Source: Pelobates cultripes (Eukaryota > Chordata > Amphibia > Anura > Pelobatidae). Taken from it: a stretch of 64,000 nt of DNA. This document shows, piece by piece, positions 11,755-22,875 of the stretch (position 1 is its first letter; every line of letters starts with the position of its first letter). Location of the stretch: positions 228,974,861 to 229,038,860 of the forward strand of contig OW240912.1 in NCBI GenBank assembly GCA_933207985.1, given 5' to 3'. Position numbers and translations under genes: made by a program. The notes beneath the pieces are model-generated. The model searched no databases and had not been told where the DNA came from. It saw nothing but the letters and a program-made list of their open reading frames with translations.

Positions 11755-11905
11755 CACACACAGCACCCTCTCTCACACACACACACACACACTGCACTCC
11801 TCACATACACATACACACACACACTGAAACCTCACACAGTGCCCCCTTCCGCAGACTGTCCCACTTGCAAACACTGCCCTCCTCACACACACAAACATTA
11901 CATTC
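11755..11905. repeat. CA-rich degenerate tract
   Basis: Imperfect (AC)n with TGCACTCCTCACA-type interruptions, adjoining the GC-rich block. Similar CA-rich arrays sit inside the elements at 42.9 and 53.4 kb. Confidence 0.75.
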
Positions 11906-11914
11906 CAGAGAGCA

Positions 11915-12548
11915 TAAAACAAGTCGCAAGAGTGCACTGAGGACGGACAGCAGCTGAAATAGCCTGCCCTTCGGATGGAGAGCAGCTGAAATAGCCTGCC
12001 CTTCGGTGGGTCCACGCTCAAAACTCAAGCTGGTTTTAACTCCTCTTGTGCCATAAGAGAGAACATCTCTGAAGCATATCAGACTGGTCCCACCCATACG
12101 GGCAGTCCAGATCCGAAATGCCAGCAAGTTCCCTCTGCACCAGAAACACAGCAACCCCTGACTATCGTTTCAGCCTTGTTAGGCATTATCAGTGAGGCAT
12201 AGCTGATCTCTCTCTGGGCACCGTGAGCAAGGGGTCCACGTCTGGATTACCCTTTAAAATTGTGGAGAGCAAAAAACAAATCACAAGAGTGCACTGAGGA
12301 CGGACAGCAGCTGAAATAACCTGCTCTTTGGTGGGTCTCCGCTCAGAACTCAAGCTGGTTTTAGCTCATCTTGTGCCATTACAGAGATCTGGACTGCCCA
12401 TATGGGTGGGACCAGTCTGATTTGTTTCAGAGATGTTCTCTCTGTAATGGCACAAGATGAGCAAAAACCAGCTTGAGAACTGAGCGGGGACCCACCGAAG
12501 GGCAGGCTATTTCAGCTGCTGCCCATTCTCAGTATTCTCTTGCGACCC
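11915..12548. repeat. Three-copy direct and inverted repeat
   Basis: A unit of about 150 bases (AGAGTGCACTGAGGACGGAC, GCAGCTGAAATA.CCTGC, CTCAAGCTGGTTTTA.CTC) occurs at about 11918-12080, again at 12268-12385, and inverted at about 12425-12546. The second and third form a near-perfect snapback of roughly 120-bp arms around TGCCCATATGGGTGG. The first copy also has a tandem duplication of the AGCAGCTGAAATAGCCTGCCCTTCGG segment (11949-12005). It resembles a fold-back element. Confidence 0.75.
12166..12192 (-). ncRNA. Hammerhead-like core, copy 2
   Basis: On the - strand: CTGATAA, T, a 4-bp stem GCCT/AGGC with loop AACA, then T and GAAACG. The first box fits CTGANNA closely. The unpaired T on each side of the stem and the absence of identified stems I/III leave activity unlikely or unproven. 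It lies between two units of the 12-kb repeat. Confidence 0.35.
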
Positions 12549-12559
12549 ATTTTTTTGCT

Positions 12560-12745
12560 AATTCCATTCCAAACACACACTAGATCCCTTACACAACTTT
12601 GGATCATCTACACACACTAAATCCCTATACACACACTCTGAATCCTCTATACACACAAACACACACTAGATCTCCTATTCACGTTCTGGGTCCTTCAAAC
12701 ACACAATAGATCACCTTCTCACACACACACTACACTACACAAACA
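12560..12745. repeat. CA-rich minisatellite-like tract
   Basis: Degenerate units of ACACACACTAGATCCC / CTATACACACACTCTG type. No reading frame of interest. Confidence 0.7.
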
Positions 12746-14435
12746 CCACAGTGAGCTCACTCTACACACACGCAATCCCACAAGCAGGCTCCAAACACAT
12801 GCACAATACTCTTTCCTGGCCCTTTTGTCTCCTGGTATCCCACTTATGGAGACACCAGAGACAAGTTACAAGCAAACAAAGCGCAAGCATGTTAATAAAA
12901 ATGCATGCGCTGAATAGAACAAATATAGGGCCTTTTTCTCATGCTAGAGCTCTGTTCATGGTCTGCCCTGGAAGAACAAAGAACCAACATGCTCACTTTG
13001 AGAGGAGGTGTGCTTGCTATTGGTGATGACAAAACACACCCCCTCTGGCCCCACCCCCTTCTCAGTTGGCCGCTGTGATTAAAAAATGCCCGGGTCCAAT
13101 TTTTTTCTCCGTCCAGCCCTGGCCAAAAGAATTGTCTACCTGTGCTCTAGCTCACGGGTGCTGGGTTCATACTGTTATCTGCCCCTATGAGAGGGGGCCA
13201 GACTGCTTGCTCCCCCATAAACCAACAGGGATTATAGCACCCCTCCCTTCTGAAAACCATGCAAGAGCAGGTCAATACAGAGCACACAATAGACCCCCCA
13301 CACAGCCGACAAACACTATTTGGGAAATAGAAAGGTTATACACTAAGCTCTGAATTTTCTCAAGTTAAACTGAATGGAAAAACTGAGGCAAATGATTGTG
13401 ACTATACCATAGATGAAGAATTTTCACTGTACTTGGATACAGGTATAGATTGTTCTATACAGCAGACTCCAAGATTTATATTATTTACTGGTATACAGAA
13501 ATAGTAGAAAGTCTTTGCATATTATGTAATAGAATGGGCTAGATTTTTTTACTTACAAATTTAAAGAAAAAAGAATCCGTTTATGAAGACCTCACATTAA
13601 TTTTATTGGAAATTTACGGATTGCTTTCTTATGATGAAACTTTCTTTGACCCTTTGTAACACACATTGTATTTTAACTTACAATGCTCTATTGGGCATTT
13701 TTAAGTAGCGAAGCTCCCGGCACTGCTCGTCACAACTGTCTTATGTCATTTCTACCCTTGCACAGTCCAGTCAAATGCTTCTCGCAGAGGTGCATTTGAT
13801 TGGACTGTTTCACCCGCTCAGTGCATGCAACTAGCCCTCGGTACAAAAGTGATTTTACATCTCTGGATTAGGAGCATTTAGTGTAGAAATTCAGCACATA
13901 CAGATTCGTACCCACCATGACCTCTTAAAAATAACTCAAGTGTTCATGGTGGTTGGAGAAACCCTTCAGTGTGGAACTGTCACTTCCAGGATTTTCTAAT
14001 ATTAAATCCCTAGATTTAAAAATGTTTGACGTGTAAAAATCTAAACTGTAGAAATCCTTTGTCCTGTAACTGGACATCTTGCTTTCTCTCTGTCAGTCGT
14101 TGTAAGCTCTGCCCTTGGCAGTCACCATTGTGCATGCATATTGAATACAAACATGGATTATGATGCCATTTGCTATATTTTTAGTAGCATTCCATTAAAT
14201 ATTTAACATTTTTACTAGATATACCCCAAAGACAACCTGCATAATTTTTTAAAATTTTTTTTTGTTAATTTGGGGTTTCCTAAACAAAGCAAGCAACAAC
14301 TGAAGACATTTGTTTGCAGCCTTTGCAAGCCCTACCCTCTTTCTCTGGCACAGACTTTCAAACATATGTGGTAGAAACTCTCCAACATTTGTAGTTTCTT
14401 GGACCAGTGTTGCCAGCTAATTAATTAATCAATGC
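12746..14435. other. Intron, unclassified
   Basis: Frames at 12751 and 13066 are short and lack domains. A segment at 13700-14020 looks like an old repeat (inverted CAGTCCAGTCAAATGC and GCATTTGATTGGACTG, 13764-13808), possibly a decayed MITE. Otherwise nothing is recognised. Confidence 0.5.
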
Positions 14436-14439
14436 TTTC

Positions 14440-14672
14440 CTATAGGATTTTCCTTGGCGCTGGATATCCTTATGCAAAGAGTGAGAACGTACAGCGTTGT
14501 ATTGCAAAGTGAAACTACAAGAAGCACCTCTAGTGCTGTTTGGTAGGCAGCAACTAGAGGCAGTCTTAGCACTGCAATGTAAACATTGCAGCTTCTCCAA
14601 AACATTTTACAGGACGCGGACAGGGGCATAGCACACTCATTGAAGTGGTTTGGGTTCCTATAGTGTCCCTCC
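14440..14672 (-). repeat. MITE fragment
   Basis: Ends TTTGGGTTCCTATAGTGTCC, the reverse of the GGACACTATAG terminus shared by most MITEs here, with the family-typical CACTAGAGG and AATGTAAACATTGCAG internal blocks. The opposite end is degenerate. Confidence 0.6.
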
Positions 14673-15669
14673 AAGCAGTCAGATTCATTATTATTCATAG
14701 CAAAATGTTTGTCTATGTGGTTTATTGCTCTCTCGATACTTGGAGACAAGTATATTTATATTTTCCATATTCCTGTTCTAGTAATGCTTTTTACGCTTGC
14801 AGTTATTTAGTGAATATATATATGTAATGTTCACTCCTGCATTTGGAAGGTTCACATGGATTTAGCTGAATTCAGAGTACTTGTCTCATTTGAGTTCTGG
14901 CTGTTGATTTTCTTACCACTAGATGCCAGTAGAAGAGGCTTTTCTCTACCTAACCAGTGATCTGAGTGCCAATGATATAACTGACTGCATTTCACAGTGC
15001 TTCTGAAGGAGCCAAAATCCTATTATGTACAAGAATAAAAAATGCTTATCAACATAATTGGCTTCCTTAAAACATTCAATCATGTCTGAAGCACAATTTT
15101 CCTGGTTATTAGTGGCTTGTAACATAATGTTTCTTCTGTCCTGCAGGTTTATTTTCATTTGATATGAGTGAGACGTAATTTCTCATTTGCTGAAATGAAT
15201 AATGGTACTCACAAGGTCTCATTATGTTTTACATACACTGGACTTGAAATCACACATTGGTCTATGCATTTGTTTGTGCAGTCTTTTCTCTTTCATTCGG
15301 ATACTGTCTTCCTATGATATGCTTTTTTTTCTGCCTACAAACCATTATTAATTTTTACAAACCAACAATTTTTTTTTATTTTTTTTGTCGTTGACTATCT
15401 TCCTTCAAATATTTTGCTTTGCAAAAAAAAAAAAATCCTCCCTAAACAGTGTGAAGCCAGATTAAACATTGAGCAATTTCCTAGGACAATTCCACAAATG
15501 ACCATATGCTAGTTTTTCATTGCGTTGACTTAAAAACTCTAGTTGACTTTGTAGAGTGGTTTTTAGCTTTTTTTTTTTTTTTGGTTCAGGCACAGTGTAA
15601 GGTGAAGGTGAGCAAATCCATACAATAAGTGTTCTTTTATATATTTTTATAAAAGAGAGAAAGGCATCT

Positions 15670-15749
15670 TTAACCCCTTAAGGACACATGACATGTGTGA
15701 CATGTCATGATTCCCTTTTATTCCATAAGTTTGGTCCTTAAGGGGTTAA
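15670..15749. mobile_element. 72-bp micro-MITE flanked by TTAA
   Basis: TTAA, then CCCCTTAAGGAC... to ...GTCCTTAAGGGG, then TTAA. The element (15674-15745) has 12-bp perfect terminal inverted repeats and an inner inverted block (ACATGACATGTGTGACATGT). TTAA targets with CCC-type ends are characteristic of piggyBac-like transposons, so this is probably a non-autonomous derivative. Confidence 0.8.
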
Positions 15750-15949
15750 AGGAACACTTTAACGTTAGAAATATGAACATGTAGCATAGGGAAGCATCCC
15801 TTTGAAGGTGTTTTTATAACTGCCATGTAAACACATTGCCCTTCCTACAAAATAGCAATGTTTTACATTGCAGAGACAAAACGGCAGGGGCACTGAACCC
15901 ACATCACTTAATTGAGTTAGTGGTATGGGTACCTTTAGTGTCTCTTTAA
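15746..15949 (+). mobile_element. Complete 204-bp TTAA MITE
   Basis: TTAAAGGAACACTTTAACG at the left and AGTGTCTCTTTAA at the right form terminal inverted repeats. Internal blocks (TGTAAACACATTGC, AATGTTTTACATTGCAG, ATTGAGTTAGTGGTATGGGT) match other MITEs of this window. Its left TTAA is also the right TTAA of the micro-MITE. Confidence 0.75.
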
Positions 15950-16048
15950 GAAGTCGCGCAGTGATGAAAATGGCCTTCATAGAGCTCCTTTTGATGCATC
16001 TAAATTATGGCAATTTATTAAATGTTGGGTACAAAAAGAGCAGTTAAT

Positions 16049-16612
16049 TTAAAAGGACACTATAGTCACCCTAACAACTGCAGCTTATTGTATTTGCTTT
16101 GTGGAGTAAACCCTTCAGGCTTTTTGCAGTAAACTCTGTTTTTTGAGAGAAAAGGCAGAGTTTTCATTTCAGCCAAGAGACACCTCCACTGGCCACTTCT
16201 CAGATGGCTACTAGAGGTGCTTATCATTGCCATTCAGTGTCTCCACCTTCTGCATGCAGACTTTGAACTTTCCTCATAGAGGTGCATTGATTCAATTCAT
16301 CTCTGAGGAGATGCTGATTGGCCAGAGCTGTGTTTGACTTGTGCTGGCTCAGCCCCTGATATGCCTCCTTGACAGTCTTAGCCAATCCTATGGGGAAGCA
16401 TTGGGATTGGTTCAGACCACCACTTCTGATTATGTCAGCAGACAGGGGCACACCTGAGGCATACAGGGGCAGAGCCAGCAGATGCAGACTTGAATACAAG
16501 TAAGCTTTTACTATATTTAGGGAGGCAAGAGGGGGTCAGGAGGGATAGATGGTGGTTTTAACACTATAGTTTCATGCATGTTTGTGTTCCTGACCCTATA
16601 GTGTTCCTTTAA
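16049..16612 (+). mobile_element. Complete 564-bp TTAA MITE (family B)
   Basis: Left end TTAAAAGGACACTATAGTCA, right end CCTATAGTGTTCCTTTAA. No protein-coding capacity. The 91-codon antisense frame is spurious. Confidence 0.75.
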
Positions 16613-17876
16613 GCTTGGAAATTCAAATGTCCATTTTAGTTGTTGCCCCACAAATTGCTAACCAAATTTCCATGATCGTAGACATTTTATCATGAAGAAT
16701 TTAAAGAGCCGATGCAGAAATTGGGCTTCTCCTCTTTTAAATAGTTGATTCCAAGTGTTTCTAGTATGAAACTGCTGAATTCAGTAATGAATAAATATCA
16801 ATACAATTTACAGTCTCTGAGGGGAGTTGAGTCATTTTATTCAAAGGACTGATAATGTGTACCAGTTTTCCATTTTTTTTCTGTATTGTCTATTCTACAA
16901 ATGTGATATTTTTTTTTTCTCTCTCTCCTATATTTTGACATCTTTAACAAATTCGCTCTTTTAATGTTTGGTGGGAGAATAGTACGATAGCCTGACCATG
17001 GATCTCTTAGTTTAATATAGCAATATCTGTCTCTTCTCTCTTTTTTTTTTTTTTGTTCTAAACTAGGATATTATATGCAGCCATTGGTAGACAAGTAGAT
17101 CAGCTATCTCATTGCATCTGCAATTACTGCTGCGTGTAGTTCAGACAGTAGGAGTCATTTTCATCTTACCCTCAGAGCACCTTCTGCATCTATAACCTTC
17201 GTTCCCAGGGTGTCAGACTCGTACACATACAGGCTCAGCTGAGGATTGCTTTGTTTAATCTGTAGTTTCTCAAATGTCAAAGCTGCACATTGAACATCTG
17301 TAATGTCAAACATGTATAGCTTGTGTGCTGTTCATACACACAAGAGAAGTAGTCTGTTTCTTCTTCTAGTCTAATAATTTCTTAAAATTTTTCTGTTATT
17401 TGCTTATTGAACCTTTTTATGCTTTTAAAATATAAATACATGTGCACATCCATCTGTCTTAATCTGTTTTTGCTCTGTTTCCTGTATTTTTGGGATAGGA
17501 GCATACTGAGAATATTAGTCAATTTGTAACCAGAGAACCACGTACCCATATAAATATTTTTATATAAATGTAGAAATATAAAAAAATTGGGGACATTTTA
17601 ATGCTTAAAACTGTCAATAACTTAATGTTTGCCCTGTTTTATATTCTGAGTTGGTAATGTTATATGCTGTACTTTTTTTCACATCTTTACAATTTTCATT
17701 AGATGTATTTTTGACAAATATTTTTAATTTGTCTACAGAAGTAGCCGGTTGAGGTTTTTTATTCCTTAACCTGTTGCCCTACTTTTCTTATATCTGGCAG
17801 ACTCAACTAGCTCTTTATTTTCATCACAGTCTATATGCAGCTGAATAGGTCTACATTATCAGTTATATACAAAAGT
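16613..17876. other. Intron, nothing recognised
   Basis: AT-rich with T-runs at 16909-16920 and 17041-17056. No coding or repeat identity supported. Confidence 0.6.
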
Positions 17877-18016
17877 GAGACTTGTGGGAAATTCAAAGTG
17901 AATTTATGGGCAAAATAAGTGAACTAGAAGCATGGCTGACTTGGAGAATGTTTCTATTTTGACTATTTAGACCTCAGATTTGAACTTCACCCTGAATTCT
18001 TACTTACCTGTGAATA
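17877..18016 (+). repeat. Fold-back repeat family 'AGAAGCATGGCT', copy 1
   Basis: Shares GTGAGA.TT.TG.GAAATTC, AACTAGAAGCATGGCT, TTGACTATTTAGACCT and GAATTCTTACTT...TGAATAA with the copy at 18453-18600 and more loosely with 45850-45940. Confidence 0.55.
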
Positions 18017-18452
18017 ATACTGCCAGTGTACCAGTTGCTGATTATGCAAATATAATATGAATAGAAATTATGCAACTGACATCAACTCACGTTAATTTGA
18101 AAACTATGCTTGCCTGGCAGAACATAATTGTTAATAGATACAGTTGTCATTTGGCATGACTAAATTACTGACTTGGTACAAAGATGGCTGCCACAACAGA
18201 GCATGATGACACTTGGTGCCTTGAGTTCTCATAACAAATCTAGTTTCGGCTTTACCTGAGCTATAACCTTACCATGGATTACATTACAAATACAAAAATA
18301 TAGGGATGCAAATAGGTCGTCTCTATTACAAATATAAACAATGTAAAATATTGTTAAAAACTCTGTTCTGGATCCTTTCAACTTCAGAATTTCTTTGTAA
18401 CCACCTAGACTAGGCTGGCATTGCCACTTAAAGGGAAACGTCAAGAGCAGGG

Positions 18453-18600
18453 TTATTCAGTGAGAATTCAAAAGGAGTTTCCACTTTTAAGTCCAAAGTA
18501 GCCAAACTAGAAGCATAGCTTATTCAAATATTTTTTCCAATTTGGCTATTGAGGCCTAAAAATTGGAAATTCTCTTTGAATTCTCACTTGAGTAAATAAC
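18453..18600 (+). repeat. Fold-back repeat family, copy 2
   Basis: Inverted arms 18453-18482 (TTATTCAGTGAGAATTCAAA) and 18565-18600 (TTTGAATTCTCACTTGAGTA) surround AGTAGCCAAACTAGAAGCAT and TTTGGCTATTGAGGCCT. This is a small MITE-like palindrome, unrelated to the TTAA families. Confidence 0.6.
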
Positions 18601-18885
18601 ACGGTGTAAATCTAACTAGTTGATAAAGGTTTTTTTTGTTTTTATTTTTTTCAGAACTCTAGGAGAGAGCCTGAGTTGCTGCTGCATATAGCTTAAAGGG
18701 ATTCTCTAGTGCCAGGAAAACAAACCTGTTTACCTGGCTCTGTAGTATCCTGGAGTGCCTCCATCCCATGTCGCTGAAGGGGTTAAAAGCCCTTCCCGCC
18801 AATGTCCGCTGGTGGGGGAGACCTAATGTGCATTTATAAAAACTGCAGTAATTACACTTACAGGCTTAAGGGTGATGGGAGTTAG

Positions 18886-20027
18886 AAGACCCCTATACTA
18901 ACAAGGATGTATATAGATATAAACTTGAAAAAACACTCACTAGAGAAATGAAATCAAAGTGGGAAATTGCTACTTTAAAAAAGTATGTAAAGGATAAAAT
19001 TACACCGAGGGGGTTAAGATTTTCTAAGGATCCCTCCTTTGATCGTGATGATCAATTTTTTATGGAGGGATGGAATAAATTATTAGATGGATTTTCTTTT
19101 AGCCTTATAGGGTATATAGTAGCAAGACGAGAAGAAAATCTCATAAAATTAGATGAGGATATAAAGAAATTTAGAGAAGGTTTAAGTGAAACCACTAGTC
19201 CTGAAACATTCAATGAGATAATATTAGAAATGAAAAAGAGAATCGATAAAACAGAAAGAGAAGTTATAGAAACCAAGAAACTTAAATACCTAAGGGACCT
19301 GGAGGATTATAAAACAGGGAATGTAAGAAGTAACAATCGAAAATTGGCCAATTGGAAAAAACCTAATCAACATAATAGAGGGAGGACACTTAGTTATCAA
19401 AGAAAACAGAGAAGAGGACGATCTCCTAGTCAATGGAGACATCATCAGACCAATGCCTATAGATATAGAGGTGCAGAGGATAGAGGTTCACAGAGGTACC
19501 AATACCAAACAAGCAATAATCATAAATATTATCCACATAGGGAAATCAGTGGAAGGAGAAACTATATATCGAACCAAAGACCCTATACAACTAAAGAGGA
19601 TCAAAAGCAAGAAAGTAGAGTTGAAAATTACCATGTTGCGACTTCTATACATAAGCCTAATTCAATCAGACAAGAAGGAAGAAAGGAGAATAACATTAGA
19701 AGTTATAGTAGAGTAGTTGCAAGTCCATTGAGAAATGTGCAGAATAGGAATCTCCCACAGAATAAAAATGGGTTCCGCATGGATAGACGCAAACCGTCTA
19801 TAGATAGAAATCATAGCACATCAACCTATAATCGCTTTCAGATATTGGAACATAGGAACACCTCTCCCATTTCTTCTCCTTTTCACAAAAGTCCAACCAA
19901 ATCCAGATGCAAACAACTTCAAGAGTCACGGAAATGGGACTCTCCGGGCAAAAGGAGAAGATCATGGGAAGAAGGAGAGTTAGAAGACGAAAGAAACTAC
20001 AACAGAGAGAAACGAGGACGGATATAG
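18886..20027 (+). CDS. Penelope-like ORF, N-terminal part (5'-truncated)
   Basis: Open frame from the element boundary; the first ATG is at 18948 (359 codons from there). From that ATG, residues 1-60 contain the conserved-looking KYVKDKITPRGLRF and FFMEGWNKLLDGFSF. Residues 60-125 are heptad-like and charged (coiled coil, EMKKRIDKTEREVIETKKLK). Residues 130-260 are Arg/Gln/Tyr-rich and probably bind nucleic acid. The C-terminus (KRRRSWEEGELEDE) overlaps the next ORF in the -1 frame. In many Penelope-like elements this region is fused to the RT, so the stop at 20025 may be a frameshift mutation. Confidence 0.75.
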
Positions 20028-22300
20028 ACAACAAGGGAATATTCAATCTTTCGGATAAAGAATTGGATCAGGATGAATTAAAGATTTTGCAAAAAGGGTT
20101 AAAGTTTGCTCCATCTGCAGACTTTAAACCGTTTGAATTTTTTATAGACCTTAATCGCTTTACTCGACAATTATGTTTAAAAATTTTTTTTCATAATAGA
20201 GACCCAGTAGAAATTAACACCACCTCCCCATATATTCATAGCAATTTAAAAGAAAAATCTAAATTTTTCCCAAGAAACATGATTTCGAATGAAATTAAAA
20301 CCTTTGAAACCATGATTATGAAAGAGGTTAAAAAAATTAAACATACAAACAAATATCAAAAAAATCTTACATTAGCAGAGACAAAAACACTAAAGAGGTT
20401 ACAAAAAGATGACAATTTAATTATAAAACCTGCTGATAAGGGGGGAGGGGTAGTCATTCTATCCAAAGAAAAATATGTAGGGGAAGCAGAAAGATTATTG
20501 TCAGACACTAAAACATATAAAAAATTAATATCCAATCCGAGTCAGGAAATCGTCATGAAGTTTAAAGATTTTATCAATAAAGGATTAGAAAAAGATATTT
20601 TAACAGAGGCAGAAGCCAAATATTTGATTATCTCCAGTCCTCAGATTCCTGTGTTCTATTGTTTGCCGAAGATGCACAAACATTTAACCAACCCACCAGG
20701 AAGACCTATAATCTCTGGGGTAGAAAGCATCTCATCAAGAATCTCAGAATATATAGATGTTCTACTTCAACCGGTAGTAATCAAAAATCCGACGTACCTA
20801 AAAGACACAATACACATCTTACAGATTCTAGGAGAGATTAAATGGGAAGAAAATTACACATTGGTCACGTGTGATGTAAGCTCACTCTATAGTATAATCC
20901 CACATACAAAGGGAATAGAGGCTGTGCAATACTTCTTAGAGAAATCCAATTTTAAACAAGATCAAATAGATTTTATCAAGGAAGGCATATTTCTTATTTT
21001 GACCAATAATTTTTTTTGGTTCAAAGAGAGTTTTTATCTTCAAGTTAATGGAACGGCGATGGGGACCAAGTTCGCACCCAGCTACGCAAATCTTTTTATG
21101 GCATATTGGGAAGAGATATTTATCTTACATAGTGAATTCTTTGCGGACTTGGTCACCTATCGCCGTTACATTGATGACATATTTTTTATTTGGAAGGGAG
21201 ATGATCTGAAATTGACCAATTTTTTAAGTTTTTTAAATTGCAACGATTGGGGAATTAATCTCACCTCCACTCAAAGTAAGGTGGGAATTAATTTTTTAGA
21301 TCTTACTGTTTTTATAGAAGGAGGAAATATTTGCACAAAAATTTTTTTTAAAGAGGTAGATTGCAATGGATATATCAATCTTACCAGTTGTCACCATACC
21401 CCGTGGCTCACGAATGCACCTAAAGGCCAGTTTATGAGGCTAAAAAGAAATTGTACAAAAGAGGAAGACTTCTTACAACAAACTCAAATTATTAAAAATC
21501 AATTCTTAGAAAAAGGATATGAAGAAGAAGACCTCCAAAAGAGTATAGAAGAAATAAAAATATTAGAACGGAAGGAATTATTAATATATAAAAAGAAAAA
21601 AACGAGAATAGAGAATAATAAAAACAATATCCCCTTCATTTGCAATTTTTCAGCCAATAATAAGAAAGTAAGGCATGCTATCAACAAATACTGGCACTTA
21701 TTACAAGATGACCCAATTTTAAAAGAAATATTACCGGAGAGACCTAAAATTGTCCATAGAGGATGTAAAAATATAAAAAATTTCTTAGTAAACAGCAATT
21801 TAAAGAATCATCAGGCTGAAAATGAGAACTTCCTAACAAAGAATAAAGGATTCTATGGGTGTGGAACATGCCTAGCATGCAGGGAGACCGTAAGCAAAAA
21901 AAGACACATAAAGAATATAATAGAAATTACTAATAAGGAATTCACAATAAGAGACCAATTGACATGCTTCTCGAAAAATATTATTTATTTATTAATTTGT
22001 CCGTGCAATAAAATGTATATAGGGAGGACTATTAGATGCCTCCATGTTAGAATTTCGGAGCATGTGAGAAACATCAAAAAAGGAGTCGATACACATAGTG
22101 TTTCCCAACATTTTAAACAATACCATCATCAAAATCCACAAGGTCTTGTGTTTTGTGCACTTAAATTGGTCAAGAAAAATTGGAGGGGTGGAGATTTTAT
22201 AAAGAAAATTGGAATGGAAGAAATGTCCTTTATTTTTAATTTTAATACCATGGTTCCTCATGGACTAAATTTGGATTTCGAATTATGCCATTTTTTATAG
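19907..22300 (+). CDS. Penelope-like reverse transcriptase with GIY-YIG endonuclease
   Basis: 797 codons with no internal stop. NLSDKELDQDELKILQKGLK (about residue 47) is the N-terminal PLE motif. KPADKGGGVVIL (about 175) is the PLE DKG box. Motif A TCDVSSLYS is near 320, motif B GTAMGTKFAPSYANLF near 381, and motif C YRRYIDDIFF near 418. CGTCLAC (about 651) is a Cys-rich linker. IYLLICPCNKMYIGRT (about 692) is the GIY-YIG nuclease, with R and H downstream (RISEH). Family knowledge: target-primed copying by the RT, with nicking by GIY-YIG. The start at ATG 19907 is only the first Met. The frame is open from 19856, so entry from the upstream ORF by a -1 shift is equally possible. Confidence 0.9.
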   Translation: MQTTSRVTEMGLSGQKEKIMGRRRVRRRKKLQQRETRTDIDNKGIFNLSDKELDQDELKILQKGLKFAPSADFKPFEFFIDLNRFTRQLCLKIFFHNRDPVEINTTSPYIHSNLKEKSKFFPRNMISNEIKTFETMIMKEVKKIKHTNKYQKNLTLAETKTLKRLQKDDNLIIKPADKGGGVVILSKEKYVGEAERLLSDTKTYKKLISNPSQEIVMKFKDFINKGLEKDILTEAEAKYLIISSPQIPVFYCLPKMHKHLTNPPGRPIISGVESISSRISEYIDVLLQPVVIKNPTYLKDTIHILQILGEIKWEENYTLVTCDVSSLYSIIPHTKGIEAVQYFLEKSNFKQDQIDFIKEGIFLILTNNFFWFKESFYLQVNGTAMGTKFAPSYANLFMAYWEEIFILHSEFFADLVTYRRYIDDIFFIWKGDDLKLTNFLSFLNCNDWGINLTSTQSKVGINFLDLTVFIEGGNICTKIFFKEVDCNGYINLTSCHHTPWLTNAPKGQFMRLKRNCTKEEDFLQQTQIIKNQFLEKGYEEEDLQKSIEEIKILERKELLIYKKKKTRIENNKNNIPFICNFSANNKKVRHAINKYWHLLQDDPILKEILPERPKIVHRGCKNIKNFLVNSNLKNHQAENENFLTKNKGFYGCGTCLACRETVSKKRHIKNIIEITNKEFTIRDQLTCFSKNIIYLLICPCNKMYIGRTIRCLHVRISEHVRNIKKGVDTHSVSQHFKQYHHQNPQGLVFCALKLVKKNWRGGDFIKKIGMEEMSFIFNFNTMVPHGLNLDFELCHFL

Positions 22301-22589
22301 TATAAAGAAATAATTTAATATTTTACAGTTAATGACATTTAATATTGTTTCTTCTCACCCCTCCACCTTTTTTATGCAAGCATTTTTTTAATTAATATTT
22401 TTTAGGGGTTCACCATTATAATCTTGCAAATGATAGAGGTAATAATGTTGTCCTATACCAATACAAAAGATGTTGCCTCTTTATGTCACATTATTATCCA
22501 TAAGCTTCTCTCTCCCATTCCCTATTGATTTATTTGGACTGGTGATCTAAAGACTTTTGTTACAATTTATAAAGACTATGAAATACATA

Positions 22590-22810
22590 TGGTGCGTTCC
22601 ACGGCAGAATGCGGAAGTGAATTGACCCGATCGCACCGATTAAGGCTGTGGAACGCATGTGCGTTCCAATGAAGAAAAAGGAAGTGGAACAGTATAACTT
22701 TATGACGGACGCACGCGCGCACGCACGCAATTGACGCACGCATGCACGCACGTACGTGCGTTCCAACTAGTGCGGCGTGCGTTCCACGGAACCAACTTCC
22801 GGTCCGACAG
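22590..22810. repeat. CpG-rich 3' block of the Penelope-like element
   Basis: Tandem-like ACGCACGC/GTGCGTTCCA units and several GTGCGTTCCACGG repeats in direct and inverted orientation (near 22592, 22780). It lies after the ORF and before the hammerhead-like core, in the position of a terminal regulatory region. Confidence 0.65.
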
Positions 22811-22875
22811 ATGCCGGCAATTTCATCATTTGGACTTGTATAAAAGAACAAGAGGATATACTACAGACATACCAA

